The notes: generated by a model from the sequence alone, not told the origin. Numbered from the stretch's first letter, positions 21,243-30,493 are shown. The stretch: 64,000 nt of DNA from Trachythela sp. YZ-2020 (GCA_016169945.1 JADLSH010000395.1:9142001-9206000); one strand, 5' to 3'. A program made the numbers and translations.

Positions 21243-21540
21243 CTTGAAGATTGCACGGAGCATCACTGTAAATCATCTATACTCTACAATAGTTTGAGCG
21301 AACGTACCATACGTGGGTATTTGTTTATATTTGTGGGAAACTAAAGAGAAACTAGATATCAGGTTGAACATAATTGAGACATAAACGCGCAATAACGCAG
21401 AGCTCTATTTATTAGAGTTCAAGGCTCGGCTATCACATATTCTTGATAATTATTACACTATAAACAGGTCAAGTTTTTATAAGAAAACCGAAGACCTTAG
21501 TTCTCCCTACATTTTGCAATATTTTAAGATGATCCTATAG
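21243..21540. repeat. Dispersed repeat, copy 2
   Basis: Second copy of the 19895-20240 repeat, same orientation, with several indels. Confidence 0.75.
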
Positions 21541-22369
21541 CTCCTATTTATCATACTTCGATTTGACCCAAACGCTTGAACCGACCCAAGTATTGAACGA
21601 GACGAATTCCTCACGACAAAAGTGGAATATTCAAGAATAGGTCAAATGTATAGGTCAAACATTGGCAGACCCATTCAAATGAGTAACAAATATATATAGG
21701 ATAGTTATGAGTAGGAAAATTTAAACTATTGGTTTTAGGACAATATGCTACTTGCCAGTTCTTACCTTGCCTCCTGACTCAAATGTTATTGATATTCAGC
21801 AGGTCAGGTCATTGCTGTTGATTTGATACATAATTTTCATCGTAAATTCAAACTTCCTCGTGTTTACAAACAATGCTCGCCTTCAGTAATCAAAATAAGT
21901 AAACAAATATAACCACTAAATGTGGAATTGATGCTCACCCTTCAGTAATCATAATAAGTAAACAAACATAACCACTAAATGTGGAATTGGTCACAAAGTT
22001 TAAAATATTAGCTAGTATTATGTTAGTCAAGTTGACTTTAGTATTTATTTATACAAGATGCTATTTACAATTACACAATGTTTTATTTTTAACATGTTGT
22101 AGTATTTCATATATACCTTAATGGCTAAATCTTCGACAGTTTAACTGTTTAGTTTCTCCTTCAGAAATAGAGCTACATTTGAAATTGGCCACATTTTAAA
22201 GCATTAATTCTAGTCTATACTTTTGTCTTGAAAACCTTCGTATTTCCATGCTTTTATATGAATTAACGACGTTTTGTCAATATGTTTTGACATTTAAAAA
22301 CATATGTGCCATGTTGTATTTAAGATCTAGCCTGTGAACAGGCAAATTGAACGATGTAATTCCTCGTGA

Positions 22370-22585
22370 AACATTACGTCATTATTAGTTGTAAGCAACT
22401 TGCTGATTGGCTAGCGTTGCCTATTTTATATAAGCTTGTCGTTGAATGGCTAAAAAGCTAACATTACATCAACAGTAACATTAACATTAACATTAACATT
22501 AACATTAACATTAACATTAACATTAACATTAACATTAACAAGGTGATAGCATTATATCTGCTGCGCAGATACAAAAACGCTTGTA
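22370..22585. repeat. Dispersed repeat, copy B, with (ATTAAC)n insertion
   Basis: Counterpart of 16795-16970. In this copy a hexanucleotide array (22476-22540) has expanded between AGCTAACATTACATCAACAG and AAGGTGATAGC. Confidence 0.55.
22476..22540. repeat. Microsatellite (ATTAAC)n, about 10 units
   Basis: An uninterrupted run of ATTAAC units. The Leu/Met-rich minus-strand reading through it is a repeat artefact. Confidence 0.95.
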
Positions 22586-22712
22586 AGAAACATTTTGATA
22601 TTGCCTCATATGTGGAGTGCGACGTTGTGGCAGGCGAGAGAAGCCTGTGTACATCGAACAAATCAAGAATCTTAAGCTGTTGCACATAAGATTTTTCTTT
22701 GTGAGTAAACCA

Positions 22713-23621
22713 ATGACTGTCGACCTACTTGATCAGGAAGCTGAAGGCAAAGATGATATCCGTAGCACCAGCTCCCAGTTTAATTGCAAGAAACTGAAAA
22801 CAGAACGGTCTACTCCTACAACGAAAAGCCCGAAGAGAGCTACACCTCGATCAGCATACCCCAAGTTTTGTGCCATTAAGTTCCCTCCTTAAACTAGGTA
22901 GAATTATACCTCCGAAGTGTAACCAGGAGATAATAGAATTACACTTACAGGAATTTTCTATTGAAAAAATAGGGTGGAAGGCCCCAATTCCAGTAAAGGT
23001 GTCAGTGAGCAAAAGGCATTTTGCTTGTGGGGCAGTCCGAAATGCCTTCGAAGCACAAGCACTAAGCAGTATAAAAGGTTGATATGTGCTAAAACGGTAT
23101 AAGCAAGATCAAGTGGCATCTATAAAGGAACTGTTTGGTTCTTTGGATAACCATACGAGAAAATCTGTGCAGATGGATAGTCTTGCCAGATATTATGCCA
23201 TGCAGCTGGAAAAAGATGCCTTGTCTTATGCAGATTATGGTGAAAGTCTTCAGTATTCGAAAGTGTATGATGGCAAGAGTGACGGTGATCTTGTCACTCT
23301 GGAGTCCTACATGGAGGGTGAGTTCGTGAAATACATCGACAATGATGGTCATATTTGTGAAAAAGGTAGTGAATTTGCAGACAAGGCATAAGCTTTTTCA
23401 CATTACACTTATGTGAAATCGAAAAAAGAACCCATGGTTCTAGACATCAGGGCACTGGATATTTATTGTATGACCCTGAAGTGGCCAGTGCCAAGCTCCT
23501 TGATGATGACCATACAGTGTTGTTCTGTTTCGGAAATTTGTCAACACAGGCAATTGATCTGTTTCTAGAGCAACACAAGTGCAAGAAATATTGCTCTCTT
23601 CTTGGGATTGACACTGCTTAA
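22713..23621 (+). pseudogene. Alpha-kinase (MHCK/eEF2K type) pseudogene, intronless
   Basis: A Ser/Thr/Lys-rich N-terminal stretch (from ATG 22713) shifts frame near 22890 into an alpha-kinase domain. Visible signatures: VSVSKRHFACGAVRNAFEAQ (the F-x-x-G-A-x-R nucleotide-binding start), YVLKRYK (catalytic Lys region), VTLESYMEGEFVKYIDNDG, AFSHYTYVKSKKEPMVLDIR, and after another frameshift near 23447 GTGYLLYDPEVAS and the zinc-binding end FCFGNLSTQAIDLF...EQHKCKKYC. Alpha-kinases are atypical Ser/Thr kinases acting on coiled-coil or helical substrates. In-frame stops at about 23080-23082 and 23389-23391 plus two frameshifts kill it. Absence of introns suggests a retrocopy, though no poly-A tail is clear. 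Confidence 0.82.
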
Positions 23622-23958
23622 ATATTACTTGTTCCCTTCCCAGGAGTGACATTGTTTAATTTTAAAATATTTATATTCAACATTTTAAAGTTCTGTTATA
23701 ATTTGTTCCAGATGTTTGACCTGCAGACTTGTGCAATGTGACATTACATATATTTTAATCGATTGCCTTTTGATTCCACCTACATGTAATAAATATTTAA
23801 TACAGGAAATGAACAATAGGTAAATGGTCTAGAAGTGTACATAATATATTAAAATAAGCACTTAAAATGCTGCTAATTTTTTGTGGGTTTCCAGTACTTC
23901 AGTACAGGTCAATAAATAGATCACTTCCACCAAACCCAAACAAACTGTCATTTATTAA
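23622..23958. other. No gene recognised
   Basis: AT-rich 3' flank of the alpha-kinase pseudogene, with two AATAAA-like motifs near 23787 and 23913 but no obvious A tail. Confidence 0.4.
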
Positions 23959-24126
23959 CAATGATGTGGGATATTTTCTCGACAGCCTGTAATGAGAAGA
24001 ATGTAATCGACGTTTCGAGCAAAGGTCCTTCGTCAATCCTACTAATCCTTGACAAAGGGGCTTTGCTCTAAACATCAATGACGTTCTTCTCATTATGGGC
24101 TGCCAAGAAAATATCCCACATCACTG
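23959..24126. mobile_element. Foldback (inverted-repeat) MITE, ~168 bp
   Basis: Left arm GATGTGGGATATTTTCTCG... (about 23962-24036) pairs with the right arm ending CGAGAAAATATCCCACATC-like sequence (about 24049-24124), with a ~12-base loop. Arms are ~75 bp with mismatches. No protein. Confidence 0.75.
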
Positions 24127-24299
24127 TTATCAAGACCGCGGCCGACACTGAACCCACCACGTCTGTATTATGTCATTTACTAACCCTGGGCTAATTTGAT
24201 CATCCCCAGCATGGGGAGGGGCCAAATTGCCCCCTCCCCAGACCAGATAGGGTTAAGGAAAATAGTATTCTATTCACAACACTCTCACTTGCACTCCTT

Positions 24300-24394
24300 T
24301 GTTTAAGATATGGAAATATTGATCAAGCGCTCCGGTGCAGGTGCGAACCTGCTATTTATCTGTATTCTCACGAATTTTCAGTGAATCGGAATAA
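24300..24394 (-). pseudogene. Displaced 3' continuation of the DIRS-like recombinase
   Basis: On the minus strand from 24394 the first codons read LFRFTENS, which continues the N-G-Y|L-F-R box of the recombinase interrupted at 27230. Stops appear soon and I could not recognise the H-x-x-R or active Tyr, so only the junction is well supported. Confidence 0.4.
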
Positions 24395-24399
24395 GTAAC

Positions 24400-24552
24400 T
24401 GTGGCGATGACATCATCGTGGATGTCACGTGTGAGTGAATGTTGTCGTTGAGTGTTTCAGGCACGAAACTGACAAACTGGGATTTAGACATGTTGTATTA
24501 ATAATTCAAGTAATAAAACATACTTTGGGTAACAGCTATAAGAAACGTTACA
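24400..24552 (+). repeat. Gypsy-2 5' LTR (153 bp)
   Basis: TGTGGCGATGACATCATCGT to AAACGTTACA. Contains AATAAAA near 24510 as a likely polyadenylation signal. Confidence 0.95.
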
Positions 24553-24568
24553 TGGTGTCAGGTGTGAG
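24553..24568 (+). promoter_or_regulatory. Gypsy-2 primer-binding site
   Basis: TGGTGTCAGGTGTGAG starts at the first base after the LTR. TGGTGTCAG is, from memory, the primer site used with tRNA-Leu by SURL/Mag-type Gypsy elements. Confidence 0.8.
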
Positions 24569-24650
24569 ATCGTACTGCACGACCGAGGCGTTTTTTTCAG
24601 GGAAGGGAACCACCGTACAATCAACAAATAAACAGTAAATACATCGAGTA

Positions 24651-26921
24651 ATGGCAGAACCAGAAGCGCCGGCCGCCACAGGCATATACGTTCCACCGTC
24701 GAATATACCGCCGCCAAAACCGCTTGTGTTTGATGACAACATCGCGATAAGTTGGAAAACATGGCAAAAGGCTTGGAAACGTTTTGAAATTGCCACGGGA
24801 GTTTATAAGCAAGACGGAGTTGTTCGTGTGTCAACACTGCTAAGCATAATAGGTGAAGATGGCGTCAAAACATTCGACACTTTTACGTGGGCAGAAGGCG
24901 AAAGCGAAGACAATATAGACCACGTTCTAAAGAAATTTGACGAGCATTGCGAACCAAGAACTCAAGTTATTTATGAACGCTATCGATTTAATAACAGAAA
25001 ACAAGAACAAGGTGAGAATGTTTCAACTTATTTAACCGAATTAAGAACAATCGCTCGAAATTGTGATCATGAGTCAATTACACCCGATGAAATATTAAGA
25101 GATAGACTAGTATTGGGCATAAGAGATGACAAAGTTCGCGAGCGATTGCTGCGAACAGATGGGTTGTCACTGAAGAAAGCTGTTGAAATAGTCAAAGCCG
25201 CAGAACAAACACAACAACAAGTAAAAATAATGACCGGGGATTTGTCTGTAAACACAATTAAAGAAAATAAAGATGACACAAAATTTACAATGCGAAATAC
25301 CCAAGAGGGGCGGGGCCAAGGTCAAGGTCAAACAAGAGGCAGAGGCCAACAGCGCCAACAGCATAATAGTTGCCGTAATTGCGGAAGAAATCATGGCAGA
25401 CGAATTTGCCCAGCATTTGGAAAAAAATGTCATAGCTGTAACAAGCTTAACCATTTCGAAAAGATGTGTCGAAGCAAAAACGTGTCTCTAGTCCAAGAGG
25501 ACTCTGACACGGATTCAGAGGACACGTACGTCATTAGCTCTGTTTCCAAGAATGAAAAGAAGAAAGGTTCTCGTGCAAAAGCAGCAGTGACAAAATTACA
25601 CATTAATAAACAAAAGAATAAGAACATTGTTAAGATTCAAATAGACACTGGGGCCCAGTGCAACATTCTTCCTACTGAGACATATGTAAGGGTCACAGGA
25701 GATAATGAGCTTAAATTACTGAAACCTTGCAAGAAAGAGATTGTATCATACACTGGAGAGCGACGCAACATCGCTGGAAAGGTCATACTTCCAGTATGGC
25801 ATGCGGGAAAAAAGCAACTAATCAAGTTCAATATCATTGATGGTGACTATCGACCAATTCTGTCTCTAGATACCAGCGTAGCTTTGGGTATTGTAAACCT
25901 GCGACATTGTGACATCCTATCACTGGGTATCCAACCCCCTAAAGATCCAGCAAGTGAATACAAGGACGTGTTTGATGGTTCATTAGGTAAAATACCAGAC
26001 ACATACAAGATTGTGATTGATAGTACAGTGCAACCTGTAGTCCACCCGCCACGACGAGTGCCAGTGGCCTTGCGTACACGTATAAAATCAGAACTAGATA
26101 AGTTAGTTGAACGTGAAGTGATCGTTCCAGTGACCAAACCAACACAGTGGGTATCAAGCATGTTAGCTGTAGTAAAACCAAACAAAATCAGGATCTGCAT
26201 AGATCCACGTGATCTTAACCGTGCAATCTGCCGTGAACATTATCAATTGCCCACTGTTGAAGAAGTGACTACCCAGTTAACAGGGGCAAAGAAGTTTACA
26301 GTTTGCGATGCAAAAGATGGATTCCATCAAATACAACTCGATGAAGACTCAAGTTACCTGACACCATGTAACGTTTCTTATAAAAATAATCTTCTTAAAA
26401 CACCGGAACAAAACGGAACAAAGAAGAAATTAGAGAACCGCAAAGCAAAACAAGTAAGGTTGTATAACAAGAAATGTAAACCGCTTGAGCCCCTACAAAG
26501 TGGATGCGCCATTCGAATGAAACTTCCAGGTGATAATCGTTGGTCGCTTGGTACCTGTGTACGTGCGCTCGACAACCGATCTTTCGAAGTCGAGGTTTGT
26601 GGAAGACGATATCGCCGTAATCGCCGTCATCTACGTGCGACCAAAGAGATGGCACCACCTCCCAACGCGAAAGATTCCCAAATCGAACTGAGCGAGCCGA
26701 TCGAAACGGACCTCACCCCAAGTTTACCAGTCGTGGAACATACCACCCCAACTAACCCTATAACCCATGAAACAGGAAATGAAAATCAGGCAGGCAGTTC
26801 TGGCAGTAATGGAGGTCGAACGCTGAGTGAAAGTGACGCGGGACAAGAAGAGATAATCCCTCGTCGAACTACGCGAGTGCGACGTTCGCCAGATTGGCAT
26901 AAAGATTACGAGAGACACTAA
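24651..26921 (+). CDS. gag-pol: Gypsy-2 gag-protease-RT/integrase fusion ORF, 756 aa
   Basis: Open from ATG 24651 to the stop at 26919-26921. Residues 1-215: Gag capsid-like helices (WKTWQKAWKRFEIATGV, ERYRFNNRKQEQGENVSTYL). Residues 241-273: two zinc knuckles CRNCGRNHGRRIC and CHSCNKLNHFEKMC. Protease: VKIQIDTGAQCNILPTETY with catalytic Asp at residue 332. RT: RRVPVALRTRIKSELDKL, IRICIDPRDLNRAI and motif A VCDAKDGFHQIQLDED (Asp 553). At residue ~569 it jumps to the integrase C-terminus (WSLGTCVRAL, a GPY/F-like module) and an acidic tail. The Y-x-D-D box, RNase H and D,D-35-E core are all absent, yet the frame is kept. Likely products are Gag particles and an active protease. Confidence 0.93.
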   Translation: MAEPEAPAATGIYVPPSNIPPPKPLVFDDNIAISWKTWQKAWKRFEIATGVYKQDGVVRVSTLLSIIGEDGVKTFDTFTWAEGESEDNIDHVLKKFDEHCEPRTQVIYERYRFNNRKQEQGENVSTYLTELRTIARNCDHESITPDEILRDRLVLGIRDDKVRERLLRTDGLSLKKAVEIVKAAEQTQQQVKIMTGDLSVNTIKENKDDTKFTMRNTQEGRGQGQGQTRGRGQQRQQHNSCRNCGRNHGRRICPAFGKKCHSCNKLNHFEKMCRSKNVSLVQEDSDTDSEDTYVISSVSKNEKKKGSRAKAAVTKLHINKQKNKNIVKIQIDTGAQCNILPTETYVRVTGDNELKLLKPCKKEIVSYTGERRNIAGKVILPVWHAGKKQLIKFNIIDGDYRPILSLDTSVALGIVNLRHCDILSLGIQPPKDPASEYKDVFDGSLGKIPDTYKIVIDSTVQPVVHPPRRVPVALRTRIKSELDKLVEREVIVPVTKPTQWVSSMLAVVKPNKIRICIDPRDLNRAICREHYQLPTVEEVTTQLTGAKKFTVCDAKDGFHQIQLDEDSSYLTPCNVSYKNNLLKTPEQNGTKKKLENRKAKQVRLYNKKCKPLEPLQSGCAIRMKLPGDNRWSLGTCVRALDNRSFEVEVCGRRYRRNRRHLRATKEMAPPPNAKDSQIELSEPIETDLTPSLPVVEHTTPTNPITHETGNENQAGSSGSNGGRTLSESDAGQEEIIPRRTTRVRRSPDWHKDYERH
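26357..26382 (-). repeat. 26-bp inverted copy of the LTR end plus primer-binding site
   Basis: Bases 26357-26382 are the exact reverse complement of 24537-24562, which spans the last 16 bases of the 5' LTR and the first 10 of the primer-binding site. It lies at the deletion junction of the ORF and is translated as LTPCNVSY. It records how the deletion formed (see findings). Confidence 0.9.
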
Positions 26922-26942
26922 GAATTATCACGCATTATTTAT

Positions 26943-27049
26943 AGTTATATGTTAGGCATAAACACTATGATGCCGTTAAACAATTTCGTTGGAACACAAA
27001 AATGCTAGTTATATGTTAGGCATAAACACTATGATGCCGTTAAACAATT
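26943..27049. repeat. Two direct copies of a 44-bp sequence, 63-bp period
   Basis: AGTTATATGTTAGGCATAAA... occurs at about 26943 and again at about 27006, between the ORF and the polypurine tract. Confidence 0.85.
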
Positions 27050-27056
27050 TTATATT

Positions 27057-27066
27057 GAGAGGGAGA
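27057..27066 (+). promoter_or_regulatory. Gypsy-2 polypurine tract
   Basis: GAGAGGGAGA directly precedes the 3' LTR. Confidence 0.75.
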
Positions 27067-27219
27067 TGTGGCGATGACATCATCGTGGATGTCACGTGTG
27101 AGTGAATGTTGTCGTTGAGTGTTTCAGGCACGAAACTGACAAACTGGGATTTAGACATGTTGTATTAATAATTCAAGTAATAAAACATACTTTGGGTAAC
27201 AGCTATAAGAAACGTTACA
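27067..27219 (+). repeat. Gypsy-2 3' LTR (153 bp)
   Basis: Read as identical to the 5' LTR, followed by GTAAC. Confidence 0.95.
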
Positions 27220-27224
27220 GTAAC

Positions 27225-27674
27225 CATTCTTCAGATTGATCTTAAGTTGCTGTGCGATAGCGATATACTGTTCAATACCTCGGACTGGGCAAATACTAGT
27301 TTGAGGGTTGCGTTTGATACCAAAAATATTTGAGCTGCCATCGCGAAGCGTTTCCCCCAAAACATGGTTAAATAGGAATCCATCGTTCTTTGGAAATCGT
27401 AAAATCTCGGAACCTTGACCTGGCTCATATCTCCCGGTCTATCCCCGCTGAAAAATACTGCCTTGAAAAAAGCTTGATCCCTCGCTAAAATGAACCATTG
27501 TGTAGGCGTAAGGCCAGGCAATTTCATACTTTCCTCAAAATGACCCACCAGGCGATCAAGTTTATCGATGAAAAAAGGGCTTGCTCGTTTCGGTTGCACT
27601 CTAGCTTGTAACTGTTCCATGGTAAAGATTCGAAGATAATCGTTAACCGATTTGTCTGCCGCAGGATTACCCAA
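27225..27674 (-). pseudogene. DIRS-like tyrosine recombinase, catalytic domain (part)
   Basis: Begins MGNPAADKSVNDYLRIFTME and continues with QARVQPKRASPFFIDKLDRL, then FILARDQAFFKAVFFSGDRP, in which the Arg of SGDRPGDM is the probable first catalytic Arg. After TMFWGK the frame shifts (near 27360) to GETLRDGSSNIFGIKRNPQT and ICPVRGIEQYIAIAQ. These blocks are, from memory, highly conserved in cnidarian recombinases of this type. The enzyme would insert circular cDNA by strand exchange. Truncated by Gypsy-2, so dead. Confidence 0.8.
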
Positions 27675-27701
27675 GCCAAGTCTGCGATCCCATTCTCCAT
27701 C

Positions 27702-28151
27702 TCATCCCAGTGTATGGAAAATGGATCTTAACTTCCCAATATACGAGTCGACTTTCTTGTGGGAGAGTCTCATAACGCAACCACAATCATGCGCCCCCTT
27801 TTCACCAAGAAAAACACATCCACTTTTATGAACTTGCGTCTTCCTTTTTGGATATTTATATACCAGAAATCTGCAGATATCGCGTGGGGTAACATTAGAC
27901 AGAGTGGGGGAACCCGGAAGAATATCCAAGAACGTTTCTAGCTCTTTTTGAAGGGAGTCTTTCTGCTTCGAATAGCTGGTAGCCTGGGAGAATAATGACA
28001 ACTGTCGCAATCGTTTGTCACTACATTGCAATTTCTGGGGATTCATAGGAGCTGAGACAGGAGGAACCGCTGATTTTCGCCTATAACCACAACGTTGGCA
28101 GAACAAAAAATCACTATCATTGGCGTGGCTACAGGTCGGACACCTCACCAA
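27702..28151 (-). pseudogene. DIRS-like recombinase N-terminal zinc-ribbon region
   Basis: Opens MVRCPTCSHANDSDFLFCQR with a C-x2-C ... C-x2-C zinc ribbon, followed by a Ser/Leu-rich helix region, LSNVTPRDICRFLVYKYPK, HKSGCVFLGEKGAHDCGC and KKVDSYIGKLRSIFHTLG. This N-terminal DNA-binding domain precedes the catalytic part (27225-27674) with a ~27-base gap and a frame change, so the two were one protein. The H/C pattern (H-x3-C ... H-x-C-x-C) is a second metal site candidate. Confidence 0.75.
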
Positions 28152-28288
28152 GAGGACGAAAAGTTTAGCTATCGTGGGCAGGTACTAGACGTAAGACGAA
28201 ATAAAAAACCCAGATAATACATAAATCAAAATAATTATTCATTGCGTACATAGAATACATTATAATTATGAATTAAGCACGCAAATAA

Positions 28289-28627
28289 CTATAAATGTAC
28301 ATCACATGCCTGAAGGACAAATGTTGAAAAAACCGTCCGCCCACGCAAAGTTGAGGGAAAACACCCACAAATCTCCTTCGATTCCATTGTGAGGCACCCA
28401 ACACCATTCCCAGATGGTACCAATAAAGCGTGGCGATCGCCCATCTTTGCCAAGCGTAAAGATCTTGATGAGTATTTGATGAGGATAGGCCACCAATATC
28501 TCTTAGGATAGGTTGTCAACGTTACCAATGTACAATTCCGTTTGGCAGTCGAAAGAAAACAAAGCACTGCTCCAACCAGCACAAGTGGAGGGAACATATA
28601 TGGGCGTTCAAGGAATGGGGCTGCCAT
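28289..28627 (-). pseudogene. DIRS-like middle domain between RNase H and recombinase
   Basis: Pieces such as ERPYMFPPLVLVGAVLCFL, LVTLTTYPKRYWWPIL and KMGDRHALLVPSG, split over two frames, recur from memory between the RNase H and recombinase parts of cnidarian DIRS-like polyproteins. Exact role unknown; a methylase-like domain is described for this place in some DIRS elements, but I see no diagnostic motif. Confidence 0.6.
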
Positions 28628-28772
28628 ACTCAGATTTTGGGCGAAAAAATTAACACCCTAGGAATCTGGGGATGGGGAAGGAGTAAAGTGAGGCAAAGGA
28701 ACACCATTAAAATCTCGCATCGTGTTAGAATCCAATTGGACAATCTTCCACAAAGTCGGATGCAACTGACTG

Positions 28773-29072
28773 TCAAGAACTGATATCTAGTGCTAAATCC
28801 TCTGTGGTAGCAATGTCATATGCACGCTCTTCAGTACTCCAATAGTCAGATGTAGTGATTGTCTGCTGTAGATGCACTGAGGCTCCGGAGCCGGAGGCGT
28901 CTGTGGCAAGCGATATATGCACATGACGTTCATCTCTTGACGGAAGAGAATTGTCCCATGTTTCGAGAAAGACAATTTGATGCAGGAGCTTAAGGAACTT
29001 CTCTTTTTTAGCGGGAATAAGGTGGAATACTTGCATTTGCTGAATCTGAAAGAAAACCCAAGTAGGGGACAA
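28773..29072 (-). pseudogene. DIRS-like RNase H fragment
   Basis: HVHISLATDASGSGASVHLQ followed by TSDYWSTEERAYDIAT matches the D-A-S and E boxes of the RNase H that follows RT in DIRS elements. Preceded by a F-H-L-I-P-A-K-K-E-K-F-L-K-L-L box typical of the RT thumb. The middle of RT between this and 29316 is deleted or scrambled. Confidence 0.7.
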
Positions 29073-29239
29073 CTTTAACGGGTATCAATATGGATTTCAC
29101 TAAACCAAGGAAGTAGCCATATGCGACAAAAAAATTTTGGCTGAATGGCCCGCGGCTAAATTTCGTTCATCCAACGTTTTAAACTGAGAATATGGGCCGG
29201 AATGCAAGTCTACTTGTAACTGTCCATTATGGCGATCGT

Positions 29240-29787
29240 CAATATAAAGAGAACATGGGATCCCAATAGAACGAAAGCGACAAAGGGCAATAGCTTCCAG
29301 CCGAAAGGAAGGGTATTATAAACAAAATACAACCCCCCCCCATTGGATACCAAAATATGTTCTACTGTCCTCTAATAATAAAATGTGATTGTAACCCGAC
29401 TTATCATCCAAAACAGTTTGATAAGTGTCCTGGGGAACATACCGTGGTAAATGCGTGAGATTATGTAGTTTAAATGGAACATCCATCATCCATAAATTGA
29501 GAAAACGTGCATCATGACATAGGCAACGCCTCGCCAACTCGCACCAGGAGCGAGATCGCTCCTGTGTGGATTCGATCTAATAATGTGTCGCGGACAAATT
29601 CAGCAAAAGGGCGACACGAGATTATTAGAAAAGTGGGCAGATGGTGGATAAGCTGAATCGTAAAATTGTCCTTTAAAATTACCTCGGAACGGGCGAAAGT
29701 AGTCTGCAACCGAAACTTTATCTTGAATCCATTTAAGGACCTAGAGTTATTGAGGATTGGGCACTTCAATCTAGTAACTGTTCCCAT
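29240..29787 (-). pseudogene. DIRS-like reverse transcriptase, N-terminal half
   Basis: FAEFVRDTLLDRIHTGAISL (29512-29787 frame) is followed in another frame by CHDARFLNLWMMDVPFKLHN, LPRYVPQDTYQTVLDDKSGY and SRTYFGIQWGG. DARFLN and the VLDDKSGYxHI box are the fingers and motif A region of DIRS-type RT. A fragment with the Y-I-D-D-R-H box follows: the minus strand near 29220-29250 encodes LYIDDRHNGQLQVDL, so the catalytic box survives there although the region between is compressed. Several frame breaks. Confidence 0.78.
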
Positions 29788-30319
29788 ACGTCACTATGGC
29801 AATGCAATTCCCCAGCTATAAAATTATCTGGGTCCCGAAATTGTAAATCATTAATGGTCCCCAACTGATCACCATGAATAATCTTTTCCATTACAAGCCG
29901 GGACACAACGTCGACCCCCCACTAGCAGTCCATGCTAGTTTAGGAAAAACCTAAAGATCACAAGGAACAAAACCATGAATATTTGGAAATACAAACGCGG
30001 CACGGCAGGGAACTATACCGGGAAAAAAAACCCAACGGACTAACAGGGGGGTGACAGCTGTGACCCAGCATAACCAGGAGAGCTGATTGAGATACTCTGT
30101 TTTCGCAACTGTCACTCGCTACAATCCAACATGGGTAAATTGGGCTAGGCAAGAGAAAAATAAACTATTTTAGATAAAGAAACAGCTACGAAGGCTGACG
30201 TTTAATTTTTTATTTATTTTTTATCATTTATTTATTAGAGCACCGTCTGTGCAAAATAGAGTTACGGTTACACGACAACAAAATATAGTTATCAAAAACA
30301 AGCTTTTATATCAGTATGT

Positions 30320-30493
30320 TTATTTTCTATTAGATCCATTTTCTGCATCATGTCTTCTCTTAAAACAGTTTGTCCGCACATGTCCAAATCTTTGGCAGTA
30401 AAAACACCTTACAGAACGATATGGAGATGCTGACGACACACGCGAGGAACTTGCACCTGTAGCTGTGGCTGTTGTGCTTCTCCACCTTTGAGA
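30320..30493 (-). CDS. Possible last exon of a gag-like zinc-knuckle protein
   Basis: Minus-strand open stretch ending at a stop (30320-30322), with a Ser/Thr/Ala-rich part then CFYCQRFGHVRTNC, a perfect C-x2-C-x4-H-x4-C zinc knuckle, and a basic tail. A possible acceptor (TTGGATATAG) precedes it. Knuckles of this type bind nucleic acid and are common in retroelement Gags. It may belong with the exon at 32447-32572, separated by the satellite, or be the gag of the DIRS-like element downstream. Not resolved. Confidence 0.45.
   Translation of the reverse strand, partial: SQRWRSTTATATGASSSRVSSASPYRSVRCFYCQRFGHVRTNCFKRRHDAENGSNRK

Larger units (their letters stand above)
24400..27219 (+). mobile_element. 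Gypsy-2: young, internally deleted Gypsy retrotransposon
   Basis: Two 153-bp LTRs that I read as identical, a perfect 5-bp target duplication GTAAC (24395-24399 and 27220-27224), a primer-binding site abutting the 5' LTR, a polypurine tract abutting the 3' LTR, and one open 756-codon ORF. The part of pol from mid-RT to the middle of integrase is missing, so the element is 2.8 kb where a full one would be expected near 5 kb. It is inserted in the recombinase gene of a DIRS-like element. Identical LTRs imply recent insertion; movement must have used enzymes supplied in trans (inference). Confidence 0.93.
27220..30170 (-). mobile_element. DIRS-like tyrosine-recombinase retrotransposon, decayed
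   Basis: Read on the minus strand, RT fragments, an RNase H-like piece, a middle domain and a zinc-ribbon tyrosine recombinase follow in the order of DIRS elements. The 3' part of the recombinase is cut by Gypsy-2: the frame reads ...LKNGY at 27230 and LFR resumes on the far side of Gypsy-2 at about 24394, after removal of one target duplication. Terminal and internal complementary repeats typical of DIRS were not located. Many frame breaks; inactive. Confidence 0.82.

Noticed and set aside
20241..22369. Possible tRNA or snRNA genes
   Set aside because: I looked for GTTCRANNC-type B boxes and cloverleaf pairing by eye and found none that held.
22464..22685. Minus-strand ORF with a Leu-Met repeat
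   Set aside because: Produced by the (ATTAAC)n microsatellite.
24435..24638. ORF of 67 codons at the Gypsy-2 5' end
   Set aside because: Runs through the LTR and leader; the genuine gene starts at 24651.
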